Of a stretch of 27,176 nucleotides of DNA, positions 16,700-25,087 are shown in pieces (the stretch's first letter is position 1; each line of letters opens with the position of its first letter). Location of the stretch: NCBI GenBank assembly GCA_031283015.1, contig JAITCQ010000070.1, positions 1-27,176 on the forward strand, written 5' to 3'. The notes below the pieces were generated by a model. The model ran no database searches. It was not told where the DNA came from and saw only the letters and a program-made list of their open reading frames with translations. This stretch comes from Candidatus Methanoplasma sp. Its GTDB lineage: Archaea; Thermoplasmatota; Thermoplasmata; Methanomassiliicoccales; Methanomethylophilaceae. The position numbers and the translations under genes are program-made.

Positions 16700-16772
16700 A
16701 GTCCCGTGGTGTAGTGGTCAATCATGCTGGCCTTTGGAGCCGGCGACGGTGGTTCGAATCCGCCCGGGACTA
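16700..16772 (+). tRNA. tRNA-Gln(TTG)
   Basis: The acceptor stem AGTCCCG pairs with CGGGACT and the discriminator is A. The anticodon stem CTGGC/GCCGG encloses CTTTGGA, giving anticodon TTG. The T arm is GGTGG-TTCGAAT-CCGCC with one G-U pair. CCA is not encoded and no intron is seen. A TATA-like GTTAAATAAAT lies about 27 nt upstream (16668-16678). Confidence 0.95.
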
Positions 16773-16779
16773 CCTTCCT

Positions 16780-17343
16780 TCACTCGCTTGTTTCTTCCTG
16801 TTCCTCTTCTTCAGAGTTCGTTGTGTCCTCTTCCGTGTCCGGGACCTCGCCGTTCTCCGGGACGTCGGCTTCCGTCTCCGCGCTAGCTTTCTCGGCCTTA
16901 AGGTCCTCTTCATATTCCGCGTTCGGGCAGTAGGACCTCAGAGCGCCGAGGGCGTCCGGCTTGTCCAAGGGGGATAACGACACCTTGACATTCTCGCCGT
17001 AGAGTATCACTATCCGGTCCGGCGACAGGACGAGGATGCCCTCGCCGCTCGGCAGGCCCTTGTCGGTATTGATTATCTTGGTCACCGTTCCGTACGGTAT
17101 CTCGCGCTTCTTGAAAACTCCCTGGACCGTTATTTTCTCATCATCCATGATGTACATCGTTTTGTACACCACCAGCATAGAAACGATCACCACCACTAGA
17201 AGTATAAGCAGGATCGGTATGAGCAGCCCTCCGGGGGAACCCAAGATCATCAGCACCGCCATCAGTGGCAGTATGACCACCAGGATCAGGATCAGATGCG
17301 CCCAAAAGACCCATCCCATATTTGGTTTGTATATCTTCTCCAT
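16780..17343 (-). CDS. Membrane protein with bacterial PH-like domain (bPH_6-like)
   Basis: A 187-aa protein with two predicted transmembrane segments at about 12-34 and 40-60, separated by a tight SPGG turn. A PH-like domain follows (about 62-140): YIMDDEKITVQGVFKKREIPYGTV, in family style, then the conserved ILVLSPDRIVILYG and VSLSPLDKPDAL. The last 45 residues are almost all acidic or small (Glu, Asp, Thr, Ser) and probably disordered. Such proteins sit in the cytoplasmic membrane, and their role is not known. The ATG is close to a TATA-like AAATTATAGG (17360-17372), suggesting a leaderless message. The gene converges on tRNA-Gln, ending 8 nt from its 3' end. Confidence 0.7.
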   Translation of the reverse strand: MEKIYKPNMGWVFWAHLILILVVILPLMAVLMILGSPGGLLIPILLILLVVVIVSMLVVYKTMYIMDDEKITVQGVFKKREIPYGTVTKIINTDKGLPSGEGILVLSPDRIVILYGENVKVSLSPLDKPDALGALRSYCPNAEYEEDLKAEKASAETEADVPENGEVPDTEEDTTNSEEEEQEETSE

Positions 17344-17462
17344 AAAAAAAGTAGGCAGTCCTATAATTTATTTTATTCGGAAAAAGATCCCCTTTCGACC
17401 GCGTCTAGGCGCCGCCCGCATCCGGGGACGCAAAACCTTCCATTCTTTTCCACGCGCATAGT

Positions 17463-18704
17463 TCAGCGTCGGCTATCCAGCACCCTTCCGAGGAGATAGG
17501 TGGGCTCGCATCCTGTTATCTCGACGCTGACGAAAGAACCGACGGGAAGGCGGGACGGGACGGCCACCGGACGGTAGTTGTCTGTTCTTGCGATCATCGT
17601 GCTTTCCTTTCCGGTTTCGGTGATGAGCGCTTTTTCCACCCTCCCCACAACCATCCTGTTGTTCTCGTACTCCACGCGGTTCTTCGTCTCGGTGAGTTCG
17701 GCCGACCTGTCCTTAGAGATACGTCCGTGGACGCTCTCCATCAGCGCCGCCTCCGTTCCAGGCCTCGGCGAGAACCTTGTTATGTTCACCGTATCCGCTT
17801 TCAGGGCCTCGACGAGACCGAGACTCATCCTATGATCCTTGTCCGTCTCGCCGGGGAACCCGGACATCAGGTCGGTGGAGATGCTTAACCCCGGACAACC
17901 GGAACGGACCTTTTCCACCAGGCCGAGGAAGTCCCCCGCCGAATACGATCGGTTCATCCTTTTAAGGACGGCGTCGCTGCCGCTCTGGACCGGGATATGA
18001 AGGAATTTGTAGACACGGGGGTCCTTCATGATCCCCATCAAACGGTCAGCGATGGGCATCAGGCTGTCCGGGTTCATCATCCCAATCCTTATCCTGAATT
18101 CCGCATCGCTTTCCAGCATCCTTCCCAGCAGGGAAGGGAGGTCGGTGCCTATATCGGCCCCGTAGCATCCCGTGTCCTGCGCGGTGATCAGTATCTCTTT
18201 TGCGCCGTCCGCGATGATGGAATCGAATTTCGAGACGAGAATGTCCGGATCGTAGCTGGACAATCTCCCTCTTGCCAATTTTGTGATGCAGTACGTACAA
18301 TCGCCGAGACAGCCTTGCGCTATGGGAAGAATGTTGGTCAGGTGCGTCCCTGTCTCGCAGCATCCGCCCCGGCCGTACCTCTCCTCGATCTCCGCGGAGA
18401 ATTCCGAATAACGGTCCGGGGGGATGATCAGCGGATCCGGCAGCCGGATCATGATGCGGTTCGCCTGGACCTTCGCCATGCAGCCGGTGACGACGACCTC
18501 CTTCCCGGCCTTCCTGAGCTCGGACATCCGGCGTATCATCTTCTTCTCGGTGGTGTCGACCACCGTGCAGGTGTTGAGTATCACTATGTCGGCGGATTCG
18601 GCGCAGGGGACGGCCTCGTGCCCCATGGCCGACATATCCTCGGAGAGCCGGCCGCCCTCTCCGTAATTCATCGTGCAGCCGTAGGATTCCACAAAATATC
18701 TCAT
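17463..18704 (-). CDS. Archaeal tRNA-t6A37 methylthiotransferase (MtaB/CDKAL1-like)
   Basis: A 413-aa radical SAM methylthiotransferase that adds a methylthio group to t6A at position 37 of ANN-decoding tRNAs. The N-terminal UPF0004 domain supplies the auxiliary [4Fe-4S] ligands C10 (ESYGCTMN), C46 (LNTCTVVD) and C75 (VTGCMAK). The radical SAM cluster motif is CLGDCTYC with C132, C136 and C139. SAM-domain motifs LHIPVQSGSD and DLMSGFPGETD follow. The C-terminal 60 residues are a TRAM RNA-binding domain. The short N-terminus and CTMNYG sequence place it in the archaeal/eukaryotic e-MtaB group and not in bacterial MiaB. It starts 12 nt after the aIF2-beta stop, in one operon. Confidence 0.93.
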   Translation of the reverse strand: MRYFVESYGCTMNYGEGGRLSEDMSAMGHEAVPCAESADIVILNTCTVVDTTEKKMIRRMSELRKAGKEVVVTGCMAKVQANRIMIRLPDPLIIPPDRYSEFSAEIEERYGRGGCCETGTHLTNILPIAQGCLGDCTYCITKLARGRLSSYDPDILVSKFDSIIADGAKEILITAQDTGCYGADIGTDLPSLLGRMLESDAEFRIRIGMMNPDSLMPIADRLMGIMKDPRVYKFLHIPVQSGSDAVLKRMNRSYSAGDFLGLVEKVRSGCPGLSISTDLMSGFPGETDKDHRMSLGLVEALKADTVNITRFSPRPGTEAALMESVHGRISKDRSAELTETKNRVEYENNRMVVGRVEKALITETGKESTMIARTDNYRPVAVPSRLPVGSFVSVEITGCEPTYLLGRVLDSRR

Positions 18705-18716
18705 GTCAGCAGCCGA

Positions 18717-19349
18717 TCATCGCTCGGGCCTTTCTGTGACGATCGCCCCGAAAGCGGTCTTCCCCGAAATGTTGGTTATCTTGACGTTCACGGTGTTCCC
18801 TTTCGAAGTACCGGGAACGACCACAGCATATTCCAGGTGTTTTCCCACGCCGTCCCCTTTCTTGCCGACCTCCGATATGAAGATCTCGATGGTGTCCCCC
18901 ACCCTGAGAACGTTCTGGGCGTCCGATTTGGCAGCTTTCCTGACGTTGATGGACCTTCTTGCGCCGCAAGCTTCGCATTCGAGTATGAGCGTGCGGTCCT
19001 CTTTGATCATTTTTGTGTCTGGGAGTCCGCATTCCGAACAGATGACGTATGTTTCGGTGTATGTCTGTATCTTCTCGTTGATGGAGGACGGGGAGATCTT
19101 CGCCTTGAAGACCACTCTTCTCCCCTCTACGCTGCCGGGGGTGCCCAGCTCTCTCAGCAGGAACTGCAGCAGGTGCTGCGGGTCCCTTCTGAGCTTGTCC
19201 GTTACGTCGATGTAGTTCCTGAACACCGTGATCTTCCCTTCCTGCAGTATATCCAGCTCCGGAAGTTCGAACCTCTCGTGGTTCTCGATCGTCTCGGGAA
19301 GGACTTCCTTCGCCCTTTTCAGTAAAGCCAAATACTCGTCGTCCGCCAT
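18717..19349 (-). CDS. eif2b: Translation initiation factor aIF2 subunit beta with TRAM domain
   Basis: A 210-aa protein. Residues 1-135 are archaeal initiation factor 2 beta, part of the heterotrimer that brings initiator Met-tRNA to the ribosome. They include ITVFRNYIDVTDKLRRDPQH and HLLQFLLRELGTPGSVEG, and the zinc ribbon with C104, C107, C125 and C128. Residues about 145-207 form an added TRAM domain (LRVGDTIEIFISEVGKKGDG, AVVVPGTSKGNTVNVKI) that binds RNA. This fused form is known in some euryarchaeal groups such as methanosarcinas and haloarchaea, and shorter forms lack it. A TATA element GCTAAATCTTTATAAG (19381-19396) lies about 35 nt upstream. The methylthiotransferase gene follows directly. 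Confidence 0.95.
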   Translation of the reverse strand: MADDEYLALLKRAKEVLPETIENHERFELPELDILQEGKITVFRNYIDVTDKLRRDPQHLLQFLLRELGTPGSVEGRRVVFKAKISPSSINEKIQTYTETYVICSECGLPDTKMIKEDRTLILECEACGARRSINVRKAAKSDAQNVLRVGDTIEIFISEVGKKGDGVGKHLEYAVVVPGTSKGNTVNVKITNISGKTAFGAIVTERPER

Positions 19350-19507
19350 CTTCTCGCCCGACAGTGCCTATTCATGACTTGCTTATAAAGATTTAGCCGG
19401 GACACGCTGTGTCCGACAATAATTACATCTTTAGAAAAAGAATAAGGATACATGATTTTATTACTCTTTTCGGGAATTGTGTTCATGATAATCCGTGTGG
19501 TGATGAT

Positions 19508-19702
19508 ATGGGTTTAAGAGGATTATTCAAAAAAAGACCGACCCCCCCCCCTACCGAGGGGCCGCAACGCGCCTCAGAGAAATATAAGGGGCCCCGGGAG
19601 ATAATCCTGCCCCCCAGAGATGAGCACGGCAGATTCGTTCCCGACAGATCCAGGATGTGTAAGGCCGGCTCGGATACTCAGCAGAGCGAAAGCAGAAAGT
19701 AA
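19508..19702 (+). CDS. Small basic protein of unknown function
   Basis: A 64-aa frame starting at ATG 19508, with a clear GGTGAT ribosome site 3 nt upstream (19499-19504) and a possible TATA GATTTTATTA at 19454-19463. It begins MGLRGLFKKRPTPPPTEGP and continues with charged sequence, including EIILPPRDEHGRFVPDRSRM. No domain is recognised and no membrane segment is present. The coding sequence contains seven A (19529-19535) and ten C (19542-19551) close together, which makes slippage or a sequencing error possible. An upstream in-frame start at 19409 exists but has no ribosome site. It lies divergently from aIF2-beta and upstream of the ribosomal protein cluster. Confidence 0.5.
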   Translation: MGLRGLFKKRPTPPPTEGPQRASEKYKGPREIILPPRDEHGRFVPDRSRMCKAGSDTQQSESRK

Positions 19703-20053
19703 TGTTGCTGTGGATCTTTGACAACATCTGGAGACTGAACGGTTTTGAGGCATTCGTCTGTTCTCGTTAGCTGATGTCAGGAGGTCCCGCTTCTTAACTA
19801 TGAACACTTACGCCGGGCTCGTTCGCACAGCTGCCCGGCGCAAGATCCGTGAGGACACTAACAACGAAGAGCGTTTTCGAACACCAGCGTTAGTGTTCAC
19901 GATGTTTGTTGATTTGATAGAAAAGTTTGCTATAAAAGGTGTTATATACGTAATGGAGCTAGCCAACTCCAGAGCGAGGCTCTGCACAGTTGCATGAGCT
20001 TTAAATATAATAAGGGTAATCGCACAAAATACTTCAAGAACGAGGTGAAACGT
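19703..20053. other. 351-nt region with stem-loops and promoters, no confident gene
   Basis: CGCCGGGC (19811-19818) pairs exactly with GCCCGGCG (19833-19840). ACACTAAC (19855-19862) pairs with GTTAGTGT (19889-19896). TGAACACT (19801-19808) could instead pair with AGTGTTCA (19892-19899), so the last segment has two possible partners. TATA-like elements occur at 19930-19938 (GCTATAAAAGG), 19942-19949 (TTATATAC) and 19999-20007. A 65-codon frame at 19800-19997 spans these structures but has no ribosome site and unconvincing composition. Confidence 0.5.
19999..20007 (+). promoter_or_regulatory. TATA box for the rps12 translation operon
   Basis: CTTTAAATATAATAAG places the transcript start near 20030. 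This leaves a leader of about 24 nt holding the GAGGTGA ribosome site (20042-20048), and it rules out the ATG at 19994 as the uS12 start. Confidence 0.65.
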
Positions 20054-20482
20054 TTGGGTAGAGGTCTATACACTGCAAGAAAGATGAGAGAGGACAGGCA
20101 GAAGTTCCGCTGGCTGGACCGTGGATATAAGAAAAGAGTACTGAAACTTAGGGAGAAATCCGACCCCCTGGAGGGATCGGCCCAGGCACGCGGCATAGTG
20201 CTTGAGAAGGTGGGAGTGGAGGCCAAGCAGCCCAACTCCGCCATCCGTAAGTGCGTAAAGGTCCAGCTGATAAAGAACGGACGTCAGATCACGGCTTTCG
20301 CGGTGGGCGACGGTGCCATCAACTTCATCGACGAGCACGACGAGGTGCTCGTTGAAGGCATCGGCGGGAGGATGGGCCGTTCTTACGGCGACATCCCCGG
20401 TGTCCGTTACAAGGTCATCAAGGTCAACAACGTCTCTCTCAACGAAATGGTCAGAGGAAGGACCGAGAAGCCGGTAAGGTGA
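20054..20482 (+). CDS. rps12: 30S ribosomal protein uS12
   Basis: A 142-aa ribosomal protein of the decoding centre. It starts at TTG 20054 (MGRGLYTARKMRED), 5 nt after a perfect GAGGTGA ribosome site. The family's loops are intact: EKVGVEAKQPNSAIRKCVKVQLIKN and GDGAINFIDEHDEV, broken here only for length. The end is NEMVRGRTEKPVR. The length fits archaeal uS12. A longer frame from ATG 19994 adds 20 residues that are not part of the family and lies upstream of the predicted transcript start. It heads the cluster uS12, uS7, EF-2, a common archaeal order. Confidence 0.95.
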   Translation: MGRGLYTARKMREDRQKFRWLDRGYKKRVLKLREKSDPLEGSAQARGIVLEKVGVEAKQPNSAIRKCVKVQLIKNGRQITAFAVGDGAINFIDEHDEVLVEGIGGRMGRSYGDIPGVRYKVIKVNNVSLNEMVRGRTEKPVR

Positions 20483-20487
20483 ATCAA

Positions 20488-21069
20488 ATGTCAGAGATCG
20501 TTACTCAGAAAGCGCTCATATTCGGAAAATACGACACGTCCGAGGTCATCATCCACGATGGCGGTTTGGCAAAATACATAGACCTAACACCCACAAATGT
20601 GCCACACTCGGGCGGAAAACACGCCAACAGGTGGTTCGGCAAATCCAAACTGAGCATAGTCGAGAGACTTATAAACAACATCATGAGGACGGAGAAGTAC
20701 ACCGGAAAGAAAATGAAGGCGTACAAGACCGTGTCCCAGGCGTTCGACATCATCGCGTCCAAGACGAAGAAGAACCCCCTTCAGATAATGATCGAGGGGC
20801 TGGAGAACGCCGCACCCCGCGAAGAAGTGACAAGGCTCCAGTTCGGAGGCATATCCGTGCCGAAAGCGGTGGACATAGCCCCGCAGAGGAGGCTCGACAT
20901 AGCCATACGCAATGTCTGTACCGGAGTGGTCAGGGCATCCTCGAAGAGCAAGAAGCCCATCTACGAGTGTCTCGCCGACGAGCTCATGCTTGCGGCGAAA
21001 GGCGACATGACCTCGTTCGCGGTCGCCAAGAAAGAAGAGATCGAGAGGGTCGCGCAGTCGGCCAGGTGA
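20488..21069 (+). CDS. rps7: 30S ribosomal protein uS7
   Basis: A 193-aa small-subunit head protein that organises 16S rRNA near the E site. Archaeal features are visible: IDLTPTNVPHSGGKHANRWF near the start, the central NPLQIMIEGLENAAPREEVTR, and the conserved VPKAVDIAPQRRLDIAIRN. It ends FAVAKKEEIERVAQSAR. The ATG at 20488 is preferred over a GTG at 20479, which lies inside the uS12 stop region. The AAGGTGA at 20476-20482, overlapping the uS12 stop, is its ribosome site. Coupled translation with uS12 is likely. Confidence 0.96.
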   Translation: MSEIVTQKALIFGKYDTSEVIIHDGGLAKYIDLTPTNVPHSGGKHANRWFGKSKLSIVERLINNIMRTEKYTGKKMKAYKTVSQAFDIIASKTKKNPLQIMIEGLENAAPREEVTRLQFGGISVPKAVDIAPQRRLDIAIRNVCTGVVRASSKSKKPIYECLADELMLAAKGDMTSFAVAKKEEIERVAQSAR

Positions 21070-21082
21070 TCGGGGTGACGAT

Positions 21083-23290
21083 ATGGGACGTAAAGAGGAT
21101 AACATAAAAAGAGCGACCGAACTGATGGTCACTCCCGAATTCATCAGGAATATCGGCACCGCGGCGCACATCGACCACGGGAAGACCACATTCTCGGACA
21201 ACCTCATAGCTGGGGCCGGGATGATGTCGTCCGAACTCGCAGGGAAACAGTGCGTTCTAGACTATGACGAGCAGGAGGCGGCGAGAGGCATAACCATCAA
21301 CGCGGCAAGCGCGTCGATGGTCCACAAATTCGAAGGGAAGGAATACCTGATCAACCTGATCGACACCCCCGGCCACGTGGACGTCGGAGGGGACGTCACA
21401 AGGGCGATGAGGGCGCTTGACGGAGTGTTCATACTCTGTTGCGCCGTGGAAGGCATAATGCCCCAGACCGAGACGGTCATAAGGCAGGCCCTGAAAGAAA
21501 GGGTGAGGCCGCTTCTGTTCATTAACAAAGTGGACAGGATGATAGTCGAGCAGCAGGTGACCAAGGAGATGATGATCAACAAATTCTCCAAACTGGTGGC
21601 GGAGTTCAACCAGAAGATAATGGACATCCTCCCCGCGCCGCTCAACAAGCAGTGGCAGGTAAGCATACAGGACGGAACGGTGGCGTTCGGGTCGGCCTAC
21701 AACAACTGGGCAATATCCTCGACGTTCATGCAGAGGTCCAAGATATCGTTCAGCGACATATTCGAGTACTGCGCGAAGGAGGGAGGCCAGAAAGAGCTTG
21801 CCAAGAAATCTCCGATCCACGAAGTGGTGCTCGAGATGGCGATAAGGCACATTCAGAATCCCAGGGACGCGCAGAAGCTGCGTATCCCCACGATCTGGAA
21901 GGGCGACCTAGGCTCGCCGATAGGGAAACAGATGCTCGGCTGCGAAAAAGCCGGGGACGTCTCGATGATGGTGAACAAGATCATCATGGACCCCCACGCC
22001 GGCGAAGTGGCGATCGGAAGGCTGTTCTCAGGCACGATAAAGAAAGGCGACTCGCTCTACATAGCGGGGATGCCTAACGTACAGAGGGTGCAGACGGTCG
22101 CGCTCATGGTGGGCGCGGACAGGATAACGGTGGACGAAGTGGTCGCGGGCAACATAGCGGCGGTCACCGGCCTCAAGGACGCCATAGCGGGTTCGACGGT
22201 ATCCACGCTGCCCGAGATGGACCCATTCGAGAAGATGGCCCACTACTCCGAACCGGTCGTTACGAAAGCGATCGAGGCGAAGAACATGAAGGACCTGCCC
22301 AAGTTGGTGGACGTTCTCAGGACGATCGCCAAAGCGGACCCCTCGCTCAACATCGAGATCAACACCGAGACCGGAGAACACCTCCTGTCCGGAATGGGCG
22401 AGCTCCACCTCGAGATCACGGAATACCGTATCGTTAACGAGCAGAAGGTCGAGATCGTATCCTCGCCGCCGATAGTGGTCTATCAGGAATGTATAAAAGG
22501 AAAGAACCAGACCCCCTTCGAGGGGAAATCGCCCAACAAGCACAACAAGTTCTACTTCCTGGTGGAGCCCCTGGAGCAGACGGTGGTGGACGCGATCCGC
22601 AAAGGAGAGATAGACCCCGACGCGAAGATCAAGGACCCGAAGGCCATGGCAAAGATGCTGGAGGAGCTCGGTCTGGAGAAAGAGGAGGCGAAAGGTATCG
22701 TGATGTTCAAGAACAGCAACATGCTTCTGGACAACACAAAGGGTATCCAATACCTCCACGAGACAATGGAACTGATAAAACAGGCCTTCGAGGAGGCGAT
22801 GCAGAAATCCCCCCTCGCGAACGAGAAGGCCGCAGGAGTGAAAGTGAAACTGATGGATGCGAAACTCCACGAAGACACGATACACAGAGGGCCGGCGCAG
22901 GTCATCCCCGCGGTGAGGGACGGCGTATACGGCGCGATGTGCGAGGCGGGGAGAGTTCTCCTGGAGCCTATTCAGAAAGTGTTCATCAGCGTTCCCCCGG
23001 ACTTCATGGGGGGAGCGGTCAACCTGATCAACCAGCGCCGCGGAACGATCCTGGAGATGGGGCAGGACGGGGCAGACTCGACAGTGTCCGCCGAATGCCC
23101 CGTGGCCGATATGTTCGGATTCGCTTCGGACATACGCGGGTCGACGCAGGGCCGCGCGCTCTGGTCCACAGAGAACGCTGGATTCAAACAGTTGCCGCCT
23201 GAGCTGCAGAAGAAGGTCGTCACGGAGATAAGGACCCGCAAGGGACTCAACCCCGAGCCGTATGACGCCCGCTACTACTCAGGTCTGTAA
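21083..23290 (+). CDS. fusA: Elongation factor 2 (aEF-2)
   Basis: A 735-aa translocase GTPase. The P-loop is AHIDHGKT (28-35), followed by switch regions with RGITINAA and DTPGHVD, and the guanine-specificity motif NKVDRM. Domains II to V follow at full length. The domain IV tip contains DTIHRGPAQVIP with H601, the site of diphthamide modification in this family. The segment PVADMFGFASDIRGSTQGRA is typical of archaeal EF-2. The ATG follows a GGGGTGA ribosome site with 4 nt spacing, 13 nt after the uS7 stop. No truncation or insertion is seen. Confidence 0.97.
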   Translation: MGRKEDNIKRATELMVTPEFIRNIGTAAHIDHGKTTFSDNLIAGAGMMSSELAGKQCVLDYDEQEAARGITINAASASMVHKFEGKEYLINLIDTPGHVDVGGDVTRAMRALDGVFILCCAVEGIMPQTETVIRQALKERVRPLLFINKVDRMIVEQQVTKEMMINKFSKLVAEFNQKIMDILPAPLNKQWQVSIQDGTVAFGSAYNNWAISSTFMQRSKISFSDIFEYCAKEGGQKELAKKSPIHEVVLEMAIRHIQNPRDAQKLRIPTIWKGDLGSPIGKQMLGCEKAGDVSMMVNKIIMDPHAGEVAIGRLFSGTIKKGDSLYIAGMPNVQRVQTVALMVGADRITVDEVVAGNIAAVTGLKDAIAGSTVSTLPEMDPFEKMAHYSEPVVTKAIEAKNMKDLPKLVDVLRTIAKADPSLNIEINTETGEHLLSGMGELHLEITEYRIVNEQKVEIVSSPPIVVYQECIKGKNQTPFEGKSPNKHNKFYFLVEPLEQTVVDAIRKGEIDPDAKIKDPKAMAKMLEELGLEKEEAKGIVMFKNSNMLLDNTKGIQYLHETMELIKQAFEEAMQKSPLANEKAAGVKVKLMDAKLHEDTIHRGPAQVIPAVRDGVYGAMCEAGRVLLEPIQKVFISVPPDFMGGAVNLINQRRGTILEMGQDGADSTVSAECPVADMFGFASDIRGSTQGRALWSTENAGFKQLPPELQKKVVTEIRTRKGLNPEPYDARYYSGL

Positions 23291-23291
23291 A

Positions 23292-23303
23292 CTTTAAATA
23301 TAA
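23292..23303 (+). promoter_or_regulatory. TATA box for the EF-1alpha gene
   Basis: CTTTAAATATAAAC directly follows the EF-2 stop and predicts a start near 23325. It gives EF-1alpha and uS10 a promoter of their own. Confidence 0.6.
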
Positions 23304-23349
23304 ACACCTTATCGCAGAAAAACAGACCTATAAAGTAGGAGGTATGAAA

Positions 23350-24618
23350 ATGGCAGACAAAGAGCACATGAACATAGTCATCATCGGACACGTCGACCAC
23401 GGAAAGTCCACCCTGACGGGTAGGGTCCTCCTGGAGACCGGTGCGATCGAGCCCCACCTAGTGGAGAAATACAAGAAAGAGGCGGAGGAGAAAGGCAAAG
23501 GATCCTTCTACTTCGCATGGGTCATGGACGGCCTGAAAGAGGAGAGGGAGAGAGGAGTCACCATCGACGTAGCGCACAAGAGGTTCTACACCGACAAGTA
23601 CTACTTCACCGTCATCGACGCCCCCGGCCACCGCGACTTCGTCAAGAACATGATCACGGGAACATCCCAGGCTGACGCGGCGGTCATCACCTGCTCCGCG
23701 ATCGAGGGGCCCCAGGCGCAAACGAAAGAGCACGTCTTCCTCGCGACGACCCTCGGCGTAAAACAGATAATCGTGGCCATCAACAAGATGGACGCGGTGA
23801 AATACGACGAGGCAAAGTATAAGGAGACCGTTTCCGCGATGACCAAGCTCATGCAGATGGTCGGCATCAAGACCGACGCGGTCCACTTCGTACCCGTCTC
23901 CGCAATGGCCGGAGACAACATCAAAACAAGATCCGCGAACACCCCGTGGTACAAGGGACCCACGTTCATCGAGGCCCTCGACACCCTGAAGGTTCCGGAG
24001 AAACAGACGGACAAGCCCCTCAGGATGCCTATCCAGGATGTCTACACCATCACCGGTATCGGAACGGTCCCGGTGGGAAGGATCGAGACCGGCATACTGA
24101 AGCCGAACATGAAGATCATGTTCGAGCCTTCCCACGTGCCCGGAGAGGTAAAATCCATCGAGATGCACCACGAGCAGCTTCCCCAGGCGGGACCCGGCGA
24201 CAACGTCGGATTCAACGTCCGCGGCGTAGCGAAGAACGACGTCAAGAGAGGAGACGTAGCCGGCCCGGTGGACAACCCGCCGTCGGTCGCGAAGCAGTTC
24301 ACCGCTCAGATCGTCGTCCTGAACCACCCCTCCGTGATAACGGTCGGATACACACCCGTGTTCCACTGCCACACGGCCCAGGTGGCGTGCAGGTTCGTCG
24401 AGCTCGTGAAGACCATAGACCCCAAGACCGGCCAGGCGAAGGCGGAACACCCCGACTTCCTGAAGACCGGCGACATCGCGGTCGTCAAGATCGAGCCCAC
24501 AAAGCCGATGGTCCTAGAGACAGCAAAAGAATTCCCCCCGCTCGGAAGGTTCGCCATCCGCGACATGGGACAGACCGTCGCTGCCGGCATGTGCATCGAG
24601 GTTCAGAAGGCCAATTGA
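23350..24618 (+). CDS. tuf: Elongation factor 1-alpha (aEF-1A)
   Basis: A 422-aa GTPase that delivers aminoacyl-tRNA to the ribosome. The P-loop is GHVDHGKS (13-20), then ERERGVTIDVAH, DAPGHRDFVKNM and NKMD. Domains II and III are complete, ending GQTVAAGMCIEVQKAN. Two ATG codons compete: 23344 abuts the GGAGGT ribosome site (23338-23343) with no spacer, whereas 23350 has a normal 6-nt spacer and gives the standard MADKEHMN start, so 23350 was chosen. The uS10 gene follows 31 nt later. Confidence 0.97.
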   Translation: MADKEHMNIVIIGHVDHGKSTLTGRVLLETGAIEPHLVEKYKKEAEEKGKGSFYFAWVMDGLKEERERGVTIDVAHKRFYTDKYYFTVIDAPGHRDFVKNMITGTSQADAAVITCSAIEGPQAQTKEHVFLATTLGVKQIIVAINKMDAVKYDEAKYKETVSAMTKLMQMVGIKTDAVHFVPVSAMAGDNIKTRSANTPWYKGPTFIEALDTLKVPEKQTDKPLRMPIQDVYTITGIGTVPVGRIETGILKPNMKIMFEPSHVPGEVKSIEMHHEQLPQAGPGDNVGFNVRGVAKNDVKRGDVAGPVDNPPSVAKQFTAQIVVLNHPSVITVGYTPVFHCHTAQVACRFVELVKTIDPKTGQAKAEHPDFLKTGDIAVVKIEPTKPMVLETAKEFPPLGRFAIRDMGQTVAAGMCIEVQKAN

Positions 24619-24649
24619 GGCCTTCGTCCTTTTAATTTAAAGGGATAAA

Positions 24650-24964
24650 ATGTCTCAGCGCGCAAGAATCTCTCTGAGCGGCACAGACCCGGCAAAGGTC
24701 GACAGCGTCTGCGCCCAGATAAAAGGGATATCCCAAAGGACCGGCGTGGACATACGCGGCCCGGTCCCGCTTCCCACAAAGAAGCTCAAAGTCCCGTGCA
24801 GGAAAAGCCCCGACGGAGAGGGAAGCGAGACGTGGGACCGATGGGAGATGCGCATCCACAAGAGGCTCATCGACCTGGACGCCGACGAGAGGGCCCTAAG
24901 GCAGCTCATGAGGATCCAGGTGCCGGACGGCGTCAACATCGAGATCGTTCTTCGCAGCACGTAA
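24650..24964 (+). CDS. rps10: 30S ribosomal protein uS10
   Basis: A 104-aa small-subunit protein. Family features: ARISLSGTDPAKVDSVC, then RGPVPLPTKKLKVPCRKSPDG and WEMRIHKRLIDLDADERAL, ending PDGVNIEIVLRST. Length and order fit archaeal uS10, which commonly follows EF-1alpha. A ribosome site AAGGGAT lies just before the ATG. T-rich sequence after the stop (24966-25000) is the probable terminator of the cluster. Confidence 0.97.
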   Translation: MSQRARISLSGTDPAKVDSVCAQIKGISQRTGVDIRGPVPLPTKKLKVPCRKSPDGEGSETWDRWEMRIHKRLIDLDADERALRQLMRIQVPDGVNIEIVLRST

Positions 24965-25087
24965 ACAATCTTTCAAAACACTTTATTATTCCTTTTCTTT
25001 TGGATGTCCCAGACTCTGCTCTTATCGCATCCGCATTCCTCCGTTACGCCGAATGGATAAAATAAGGAATAACGCGATTGACCGGGC

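Noticed and set aside
17997..19325. 442-codon frame antisense to the methylthiotransferase and aIF2-beta genes
   Set aside because: Both sense genes have clear motifs throughout; the antisense product is low in structure and rich in His, Arg and Val in the manner of shadow frames.
19800..19997. 65-codon frame before the uS12 operon
   Set aside because: No ribosome site, composition unlike neighbours, and it runs through stem-loops and three TATA-like elements.
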